Shown piece by piece: positions 57,801 through 64,000 of a stretch of 64,000 nucleotides of DNA. Origin of the DNA: Saccharibacillus sp. JS10 (GTDB lineage Bacteria; Bacillota; Bacilli; Paenibacillales; Paenibacillaceae). A program made the position numbers and the translations under genes. The notes below the pieces were generated by a model that searched no databases, was not told where the DNA came from, and saw only the letters and a list, made by a program, of their open reading frames with translations. Every line of letters starts with the position of its first letter. Position 1 is the stretch's first letter. The stretch is taken from assembly GCF_024436065.1 (NCBI RefSeq), contig NZ_JANFNS010000004.1:1-64000 (forward strand), read 5' to 3'.

Positions 57801-59217
57801 TGACTGTATTACGCCATTATTGCATGAAACATACAAAGATTTTGTGAATAATGAAGTCTATTATGCATGCACTTGTAACTTGGAAATTGCGTATCTCTTC
57901 GGTCGGTACCGTGAAGCTCTTGAATGGGCACATAAAGGGGAAAAGAATACATTCCTCCAGACACGGCCGCATATTCGTAAACAAAAGATGTACCATTCCT
58001 TGACGCTTGCTGCTATGTACTCGGAAGTGTCACCCCGTGAGCAGAACAAGATACGGATGAAGCTGCGTAAGCACCTGCGCGCCATGAAGCGATGGTCTGG
58101 ATATAGCGGCAAAGATTCGTCTACTTATTTACTGTTATCCGCTGAACGTTATCGGATAGAGGGCAACAGAGTCGATGCTGCACGATTATACGAAAGGGCT
58201 ATACGAGCAGCTCGCCATGCAGGAGAAGGGTTGATGGAGGCGATCTCTTGTGAGCGGGCCGCTGTATTCTATCGGCAGATGGAGAGCGTTAACGGTGCCG
58301 AAGCGCTCATCGCGGACGCTTGTGACGCTTATTTAAGATGGGGGGCTACGTTCAAGGTCGCGCAATTGAGAGCAAGCCATCCGGGATTACGTATAGCTGC
58401 GAGTGAGGAAGTGGGTGAAGACAAGCCATCCACAGAGCAGTCTGGTGCAATCGACATCCGGTCTGAAGCTGGATCTTGGCGTACTGCGGATAATGGGCAA
58501 TTTAAGCAGCCAGAATGGATGGATGCACTAGACAATTGTCGTACGATGGATCAATTTCTGATGCTTGCCATCCGCTATTCCGGAGCGGAAAGAGGGTGTA
58601 TGGTAGGTAGCGGAGGAGAGATTTACGCCATTGAAAAGAAAGGCTCGTTGAACGATCATAGGGGAGCTTCGTACGGCGAGTCGATTGTCAGATATGTACT
58701 GAAAACAGGAGAATCGGTCATACTCGCGGATGCGTTGAAAAGCTCTTATTCCGCTGATCCTGCGATTAGCGGCAGCCAGTCCCAATCCATACTGTGTATG
58801 CCTGTTCTTTTCTCAAGCAAACGAATGCCGTTCGCGCTCTACTTGGAGAACAGTCTTATAGCTGGAGTGTTCACTTCGCATACGCGAACCATGCTGGAGC
58901 AAATGACTGCCCGAATGATGTATGTGACATCGTTGGATGAAGCACGCGTCCAGAGTGATTCACCCATCGTCTCGTCAGCTCTTTTGTCATCCACTTCTGA
59001 GGAAGCTTCACGGCTGGTAGTCGAATCACTCACGAATCGTGAAAGAGAGATCTTGTACGCGCTGACAGACGGATTGTCGAACAAGGAGATTGCTTATCGA
59101 TTCGGATTAACCGAAGGAACTGTCAAAAGTTATATTCATAATGTATACGGCAAGCTGGGAGTGAAACGAAGAAGTCAGGCGATTGCCCGTGCCAAGGAAT
59201 TGGAACTCATTAATTAG
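54865..59217 (+). CDS. Large LuxR-type regulator with pseudokinase, AAA, TPR-like and GAF domains
   Basis: A 1450-residue multidomain signalling protein. It begins with only the C-lobe of a protein kinase (1-170). The catalytic-loop HRD is YGN (44-46), DFG is DPQ (65-67), while YMSPEQTGR (73-81) keeps the SPE of the activation segment. The Gly-rich loop and VAIK lysine are absent, so catalysis is unlikely. A large ATPase domain has Walker A GSAGSGKT (228-235) and Walker B LLIFLDDLQWAD (353-364). An extended helical, TPR-like region (about 640-1180), a GAF-like domain (about 1222-1370) and a C-terminal LuxR helix-turn-helix follow (about 1387-1450, LTNREREILYALTDGLSNKE). The ATG has GGAGAGGGG at 54851-54859. 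The output is presumably transcription. The ligand and the regulated genes are unknown. Codon use looks more A/T-rich than in neighbours. Confidence 0.88.
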   Translation: MVFTEGVLLKEMMDGASMEVGTFLHIAIGLTESVHHAHKQNERYGNLNPANIRILSNREIVILTDPQLKDYTYMSPEQTGRINDIPDGRSDLYSLGMLYYEMLSGRLPFHAQSAEEWIHAHLAVIPKPLREWRSDLSDSLEAVIMKLLSKDPEARYQSAYGLLSDLKRCALLLEEKGEVTSFEIARADEASRFRLPQILFGRERETAALKDAFAQAKTDASSFVFVSGSAGSGKTVLVRALQMEVRRDGGRFISGKCDMMNRDIPFSSLLEALRSLIRQIWSESPDQIAKLKKELTKALGQGAAVIVQLLPEAAELFDVIPAIEPLQPAEAAIRFNRLVPIFIKVFVDEQHPLLIFLDDLQWADPATIDVLRTVVHDQTRPGLLVISAFRDEFAQGGNKNEGNKADAAAWMSESLALHNESKLSVHHIRLDALSYIEVRQFVSDVLDENSARIRALAEVLYHRTGGNPLYLNRLLDKLYRENKIYYDEVEASWAWNLSVIMEIPEDPDIVHLIEARIRMLSSAKIELLAIGAALGHRFCSLTISLVSGYPLLQVRGLLHTIEEEGLICREDDSDTSDDGERYRFLHDRIQQAAYMTMSESNKTSLHLTIGRVIRDDLSNEGGFTIFDRVHHLNLGSEKIEDDAEKKELAEFNYEAGLKSKASTAFTSALHFYEIALRLSDGDWKNTASFDYRIMLEIAECEYMCGHTDRAEELLANLMSCTTNMVERSRIYLIRIAMYSYLKKDETAVQIGQQALAELGWKFPSKPSKALVIKEILLTQSALFNKANDIPHLPINHDSHYKALSDLVMAISLPAYVLSIEQSAVLFSRFVRYGLKHGSNEAFSFMLASYGMVIYRISGFRTGTQYVAQASRLASSFDSADLQSRLYYLKGLVEIINPDEGIKKFEQSIQAGMESANLTYVGIAMMTTITNFTENSYALAARIQEYEKTSQQLVDGVTMNIFQRAKWYISQMQDEAGHNDDCITPLLHETYKDFVNNEVYYACTCNLEIAYLFGRYREALEWAHKGEKNTFLQTRPHIRKQKMYHSLTLAAMYSEVSPREQNKIRMKLRKHLRAMKRWSGYSGKDSSTYLLLSAERYRIEGNRVDAARLYERAIRAARHAGEGLMEAISCERAAVFYRQMESVNGAEALIADACDAYLRWGATFKVAQLRASHPGLRIAASEEVGEDKPSTEQSGAIDIRSEAGSWRTADNGQFKQPEWMDALDNCRTMDQFLMLAIRYSGAERGCMVGSGGEIYAIEKKGSLNDHRGASYGESIVRYVLKTGESVILADALKSSYSADPAISGSQSQSILCMPVLFSSKRMPFALYLENSLIAGVFTSHTRTMLEQMTARMMYVTSLDEARVQSDSPIVSSALLSSTSEEASRLVVESLTNREREILYALTDGLSNKEIAYRFGLTEGTVKSYIHNVYGKLGVKRRSQAIARAKELELIN

Positions 59218-59239
59218 GCTATTTTCTACAATATTTTCG

Positions 59240-59268
59240 AAACACTAACTTTGGTTAGTGTTTTTTTT
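59240..59268 (+). terminator. Terminator of the LuxR-type regulator
   Basis: AACACTAAC (59241-59249) and GTTAGTGTT (59254-59262) form a 9-bp stem around TTTG, followed by T. Thus the next gene needs its own promoter. Confidence 0.88.
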
Positions 59269-59326
59269 ATGGCTTGGGTTCTATACTGAGGACCGAATTC
59301 AATAGGGGTATGGAGGAGAGAACGAC

Positions 59327-62300
59327 ATGAGTACAAGATTTCGAGTAGGTAGGAAGGTAACGGCGCTCTTACTGATCATGATGATGGTAATCGGCAGTAT
59401 GCCGGGATTGTTTACAACAGGAGGAGGTAAGGTTTTTGCGGCTGATTTTAGCGGCGGTGATGGATCGGTAGAGCATCCTTATCTGATTACTTCACCGGAA
59501 GAACTAAACGTTATTCGCGATTATCCGGACAAGCATTATAAACTGGCAAATGATATTGACTTGACAGCGTTTCTTGAAGAGGGCAAAGGTCTTGACGGTG
59601 GTACGTCATGGCAGCCGATCGATAATTTCTCAGGGTCATTGGACGGTGCCGGGCATATCATTACAGGATTGAATATAGACCTTCCTTTTAATTCTCTTGT
59701 TGGACTTTTTGGTTCCATAACGGCTACTGGTTCTGTTACGGCAATTGGTCTGGAAAATGTCCGTATAAAAGCGTACGAGATGGTTGGCGGTATAGCAGGA
59801 AATTTAGAGGGAGAGATCTCTAACAGTTATACAACGGGTACCGTATCAGGATGGAGTCTTGTAGGAGGGTTGGCTGGAGCTGCTCTTCACGATTATTCAT
59901 CGATTAAAAACAGCTATTCGATGGCTACCACTTCGGGGAATAATATGGTGGGTGGAATAGCCGGATTTAAGCATCCAACAGTTACGATCGAAAATACGTA
60001 TGCTACAGGAAACGTAGCAGCAACTCGGCAGCAAGGCGCAATAGTAGGTGATGGTGGATCTAACCTCGTTATAAATAGCTACTACGACCAAATCACGACA
60101 GGAGTTAGTAGTGGCGCAGGAAACGGAAAAAGTACAGAAGAAATGAAGCTCCAAGCTACATTTGCAGGTTGGGATTTCGATCAGATTTGGTTTGTTCCCC
60201 CTCATCAATATCCTCAATTAAGAATATTTGCGAATGCTCAACCTGTGGCTTCCCCAGATCCTGCAGACGGATCTGTCGCGGTAGGTTCAGAAGTGACGCT
60301 TACGGGTGAGAGAGCGGATACTGAAATTCATTACACGACAAACGGCGAGACGCCGACGAGAGCTAGTGCATTATACGATTCAGGCACGCCAATCGTAATC
60401 AACGACGATGTCACGATCAAAGCGATGGCGGTGTATCCGGGGAAATTAGATAGCCCGATTATGAGCAAGAGCTATAAGATTGTAAGAGCAGCAGCTCCTT
60501 CAACCGCAACGTTGGAGAAAGGGTCACAGTATGGAACGAAGCTGAATAATGTGACGAGCCTGATGGAATATAAGGTCAATGATGGAGCGTTTCAACGTAT
60601 TACAGGTACAAATGCAGATAATATTCCCGTACAACCGGGCGATAAAATCTATGTTAGATTCCTTGCCGACGATGAGCACCCAGCGTCTTATGAGCAAGAG
60701 TTACTGGTAGCTGAGGAACATATCGGCTTAAAAACAGAGGCTACGCTGACCTCGGCAATCGGAACCGTAAGTCAACTCGGAACAGCTAATGAATCCATAA
60801 CCGATGTTCCATACAGTACGAGTTTGGCAGATCTGAGGGGAGCGATCACGCCAGCGGCGAATGCAACGTTTCAGATTTACAAATCGGATGGAACCACGCT
60901 AGCCACTGAAGTGGTGACGGGCATAAAAGTCATTGTTACGGCTGAAGATGGAGTGACGCAGACTACGTATACCGTGACGATGAGCGCTGCAACGGCCATT
61001 AAGACGGCCGCGATCAGCGGGTTGGCTGTGCCAGTCATGGGCGAAAAGCCAGTCAGACAGATAAATGCAAATGAATATACCGCATCCGTCGTTTGGTCTC
61101 CAGAGGTGGCTTCCCGGTATGCTCAGGGAGAGACTTACACGGCTACCCTGACGATTACACCCAAGAGAGGGTATGGGTTAACGGGGGTGCCTGCGAATTT
61201 CTTCACGGTAGCAGGTGCGACGGTTGTCACCAATTCAGCCGATTCCGGTGTAGTGACGGTAACATTCCCGGCAACAAAGCTCCTATTTTCCGGCGGCTCG
61301 GGAACAGTAGCAGATCCTTATCTGGTTGGAACGGCATCTGAACTGAATAAGATTAGAGATTTCTTGGATTCGAGCTTTAAGTTAACAGCGGATATCGATT
61401 TGAGCGGCTATGCAGAAGGAGCAGGCTGGGTGCCAATCGGTTCCGATTGGGACAATGCGTTTGAAGGAAACTTCGATGGCAATGGGTATACGATCAAGAA
61501 TTTAACGATAAATACAACAAGTTCTGATTTTACAGGGTTATTCGGCTATATGGAGAGCATCGCGACGATTAATAATGTCATTCTGGAAAATATCGATGTA
61601 GTCAGCAGTAGAGGCTATGTAGGCGGACTGGTCGGAGCGAGCGATGGAAACATCGCAAACAGCGGGGTCGTTACAGGGCGTGTAAGCGGGGGGGACGGCT
61701 CGTATACAGGCGGGTTGGTTGGTGATAACTTCTCTGCAATTAGCGATAGCTTCTATAAGGGAAATGTGAGTGGAACAGCGGACGTTGCAGGCGGGTTGGT
61801 CGGCTTTAACGAAGGTGGTACGATTAGAAATAGCTTTGCTATCGGAAGCATTAGCGGTCTGTACACAGGTGGGCTTGTAGGATCGAATAATGGACTACTA
61901 TCTTATAGCTACTTCCATGGAAGCGTAGATGGGAAAAATGTTGCAGCGGGATTAGTTGGAGCAAACGTTTTTCGTGTCGATAACAGTTATGCAACGAGTA
62001 CCCTAACAGGAGAAGGAAGTTTAAGCGGCTTAGTTGGGATGTATGGCGGTTCGGTAAAAAATAGCTTTTACGAAAGTGAAACAACCGTACAACCGAGTGT
62101 AGGGACGGCACTAACGACAGCGGAGATGAAGACGCAAGCCAGTTATACAGATTGGGATTTCGGTCAGATCTGGACAATAGATTCCGCGGTTAATAATGGA
62201 TATCCTTACTTGCGGAGTTCGGAGCTTCAAGTTACCTATAACGGAAACGGTAAAACGGGTGGAGAATTGCCGATTGCCCAAACCTCTCATGTTCGAGGAG

Positions 62301-63802
62301 ATACGGTTAGCGTTAGTGGAAACACAGGCAATTTGGTCAGAAAAGGTTACACCTTTGCGGGATGGAATACCTTAGCGGATGGATCCGGCAAAAATTATTC
62401 GGAGGCAGATCGTTTTACGATTACGGCGAGTAAGACATTATTTGCGAAATGGGTCAGCGCCAAAGCGACGTTAACCTCTACAATTGGAACCGTAAGCACA
62501 GGCGGAACGGCCAATGAAACGCTGACGAACATTCCTTACGGAACAACGTTAGCCGCATTGAAGGCCGCTATCACTCCAGCAGCAGATGCGACATTTGAGG
62601 TATATGCGGCGAATGGGACTGATCTTGCGACTGCATTATTGACAGGCAGCAAGGTCGTTGTGACAGCGAAGGATGGAAAAACGAAAACGACCTATACGGT
62701 AACCGTACTAGCAGCACCGATCACACCAACACCTACCGTTCCGTCGCCGACACCGTCAACACCAGCTATCGTGCCGATTCCAACACCATCAACGCCAGCT
62801 AAAGTATCGTCAACAGACGGCAGCCTAACGCTTCCAGTTGGATCACTTGGCGAGGTTAGTCTGGAAGATCAGTTGAAGATTACTGTTCCTGTAGGCTCGG
62901 TCAATCAGGAACTGAAATTAACGATTTCAAAATGGCTGGATACGGAAAAGGTTCTCATTCATAAAGAGGTGCTTGCAAGCCCGGTATATGAGGTGTTGAA
63001 AAATATTTCGGGTAATTTCATCAAGCCGGTAACGTTAACCTTTACCTTTAATGCGAGTCAAGTGAAGAGCGGTCAAGGAGTGGCAATCTTCTATTTCGAT
63101 GAAAAAAACAAAAAATGGGTAGAAGTGAAAGGCAGTCAGACAAGCGGAAATTCAATTAGAGCGGAGGTTGATCACTTTACGAAGTTTGCGGTGCTTGTTG
63201 TAGACCAGGCGACAGGGCTTCCTGTGTCGGAGGAAGGGGCGGTAACCCCTGCCGAACCTGAAATTAGCTTTAGCGATATTGCTGGGCATTGGGCTGAAGC
63301 AAACATCAAGCAAGCAGTTCAAGATGGAATCGTAAACGGCTATAATGACGGAACGTTTAAACCGGGTAAAACGATAACCCGTGCCGAGTTTGCAGTCATG
63401 CTGATGAATGCCTTGCAGGTTCAGGAAGCAGGCGCGGAGCTGACCTTCACAGACCAAGCAGACATTGGGCGTTGGGCACGGTCTGCGGTAGCACAAGCTG
63501 TGCAAGAGGGTATTATTAGCGGCTATAACGATGGTACCTTCCGGGCGAATGCAAATATTACGCGCGCAGAGACGGCAAAGATGATTGCTCATGCTTTAGG
63601 TTCATCCACCGAAGCGAATACAACAACAGGCTTTGCGGATGATCAAGACATTCCAGCTTGGGCGAAAGCTAGCGTTGCTTACGCGAAGCAAGCAGGGCTT
63701 GTGCAAGGAAAAGGAAATAATGAATTCGCCCCTCAAGATCTTACGACAAGAGCAGAGGCTGTAACGCTTCTGTTGAACTTGTTGGCGAATAACATAAAGT
63801 AA
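59327..63802 (+). CDS. S-layer homology surface protein with GLUG repeats
   Basis: A 1491-residue exported protein. The signal peptide ends near 38 (GGGKVFA, then AD). The repeated GLUG-type region (about 40-300) has VGGIAGNLEGEISNSYTTG. A chitobiase/beta-hexosaminidase-C-like domain (about 305-385) and a cadherin-like beta-sandwich (about 460-560) follow. A second GLUG region (about 660-970) and an InlB-like Flg_new repeat (about 975-1045) lead to a second cadherin-like sandwich (about 1045-1130). A Pro/Thr linker precedes an immunoglobulin-like domain. The last 175 residues contain three SLH motifs. SLH domains bind the secondary cell-wall polymer, so the protein should be on the cell surface, and a role in adhesion or polysaccharide binding is likely. 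No catalytic motif is seen. The start ATG follows GGAGGAG. Confidence 0.88.
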   Translation: MSTRFRVGRKVTALLLIMMMVIGSMPGLFTTGGGKVFAADFSGGDGSVEHPYLITSPEELNVIRDYPDKHYKLANDIDLTAFLEEGKGLDGGTSWQPIDNFSGSLDGAGHIITGLNIDLPFNSLVGLFGSITATGSVTAIGLENVRIKAYEMVGGIAGNLEGEISNSYTTGTVSGWSLVGGLAGAALHDYSSIKNSYSMATTSGNNMVGGIAGFKHPTVTIENTYATGNVAATRQQGAIVGDGGSNLVINSYYDQITTGVSSGAGNGKSTEEMKLQATFAGWDFDQIWFVPPHQYPQLRIFANAQPVASPDPADGSVAVGSEVTLTGERADTEIHYTTNGETPTRASALYDSGTPIVINDDVTIKAMAVYPGKLDSPIMSKSYKIVRAAAPSTATLEKGSQYGTKLNNVTSLMEYKVNDGAFQRITGTNADNIPVQPGDKIYVRFLADDEHPASYEQELLVAEEHIGLKTEATLTSAIGTVSQLGTANESITDVPYSTSLADLRGAITPAANATFQIYKSDGTTLATEVVTGIKVIVTAEDGVTQTTYTVTMSAATAIKTAAISGLAVPVMGEKPVRQINANEYTASVVWSPEVASRYAQGETYTATLTITPKRGYGLTGVPANFFTVAGATVVTNSADSGVVTVTFPATKLLFSGGSGTVADPYLVGTASELNKIRDFLDSSFKLTADIDLSGYAEGAGWVPIGSDWDNAFEGNFDGNGYTIKNLTINTTSSDFTGLFGYMESIATINNVILENIDVVSSRGYVGGLVGASDGNIANSGVVTGRVSGGDGSYTGGLVGDNFSAISDSFYKGNVSGTADVAGGLVGFNEGGTIRNSFAIGSISGLYTGGLVGSNNGLLSYSYFHGSVDGKNVAAGLVGANVFRVDNSYATSTLTGEGSLSGLVGMYGGSVKNSFYESETTVQPSVGTALTTAEMKTQASYTDWDFGQIWTIDSAVNNGYPYLRSSELQVTYNGNGKTGGELPIAQTSHVRGDTVSVSGNTGNLVRKGYTFAGWNTLADGSGKNYSEADRFTITASKTLFAKWVSAKATLTSTIGTVSTGGTANETLTNIPYGTTLAALKAAITPAADATFEVYAANGTDLATALLTGSKVVVTAKDGKTKTTYTVTVLAAPITPTPTVPSPTPSTPAIVPIPTPSTPAKVSSTDGSLTLPVGSLGEVSLEDQLKITVPVGSVNQELKLTISKWLDTEKVLIHKEVLASPVYEVLKNISGNFIKPVTLTFTFNASQVKSGQGVAIFYFDEKNKKWVEVKGSQTSGNSIRAEVDHFTKFAVLVVDQATGLPVSEEGAVTPAEPEISFSDIAGHWAEANIKQAVQDGIVNGYNDGTFKPGKTITRAEFAVMLMNALQVQEAGAELTFTDQADIGRWARSAVAQAVQEGIISGYNDGTFRANANITRAETAKMIAHALGSSTEANTTTGFADDQDIPAWAKASVAYAKQAGLVQGKGNNEFAPQDLTTRAEAVTLLLNLLANNIK

Positions 63803-63860
63803 ACATAATCAAACGTAACTGAAAATATAACGACTTATTTACTTTAGTGAAATAGATTTG

Positions 63861-63896
63861 AAAAACACTATCCTAACCAATTAGGATAGTGTTTTT
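63861..63896 (+). terminator. Terminator of the surface-protein gene
   Basis: AAAAACACTATCCTAA (63861-63876) and TTAGGATAGTGTTTTT (63881-63896) form a perfect 16-bp stem around CCAA. Beyond it, to 64000, I find no gene or other feature. Confidence 0.92.
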
Positions 63897-64000
63897 GGTT
63901 TTAAGACAATATAGATATTTCATTTCAGGCAAAAACTCCAATGAAAAAGGCAAAGACTGTCGTACTCAATCCCCTATACTTAGTTTATACACCTCTAAGC

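Overview
The window is the replication-origin region of a low-GC Gram-positive bacterium, most likely of the Paenibacillaceae. The gene order is the Bacillales origin order: on the minus strand dnaA-dnaN-yaaA-recF-remB-gyrB-gyrA, followed by the start of an rRNA operon, and on the plus strand rpmH-rnpA-yidC-jag-mnmE-mnmG-rsmG-noc-parA-parB. Protein sequences such as RpsR, Noc and the WalRK neighbourhood look Paenibacillus-like. Genus and species cannot be settled from the sequence alone.

Layout. 1-372 (minus): two tandem promoters and the leader of an rRNA operon whose 16S gene lies off the left edge. 373-10967 (minus): an HD-GYP phosphodiesterase gene, gyrA, gyrB, remB, recF, yaaA, dnaN, dnaA. 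The dnaA-dnaN gap carries a basal origin-unwinding signature (DnaA box, GC-rich spacer, DnaA-trios), and 10968-11962 carries a second DnaA-box cluster, so oriC is bipartite. 11963-21533 (plus): ribosome/RNase P, membrane insertion, tRNA modification and chromosome partition genes, with two parS sites. 21557-26585: a cysteine desulfurase, a DUF3343 sulfur/selenium-carrier-like protein, MscS, DUF951, tRNA-Ser(CGA) and the rpsF-ssb-rpsR operon. 27311-33100: a complete oligopeptide ABC importer (oppABCDF) behind an AT-rich region with a candidate operator and a long leader. 33295-39684: a catalytically degenerate DacF-like protein, a CBS protein, then yybS-gdpP-rplI-dnaC. 39757-43234: DUF2512, an SDR oxidoreductase, a roughly 790-base palindrome-rich spacer and purA with PurR boxes. 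43441-52341: a LysM/G5/M23 peptidase and the walRK-yycHI-walJ-htrA cell-wall stress locus, followed by a tiny CxxH/CxxC protein. 52483-54742: YdcF-like protein, greA, rlmH. 54865-63802: an accessory pair, a 1450-residue pseudokinase/AAA/GAF/LuxR regulator and a 1491-residue S-layer-anchored GLUG-repeat surface protein.

Functionally, replication initiation, segregation and translation genes sit at the origin and point away from it. The later plus-strand half joins peptide uptake, c-di-AMP turnover (gdpP) and cell-wall homeostasis (walRK and the M23 hydrolase). The best candidates for unusual biology are the pseudokinase-LuxR/surface-protein pair, the DacF-like protein that has lost all three penicillin-binding catalytic motifs, the clustered palindromes upstream of purA, and the operator plus long leader in front of opp. 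I saw no CRISPR array, insertion sequence or prophage.
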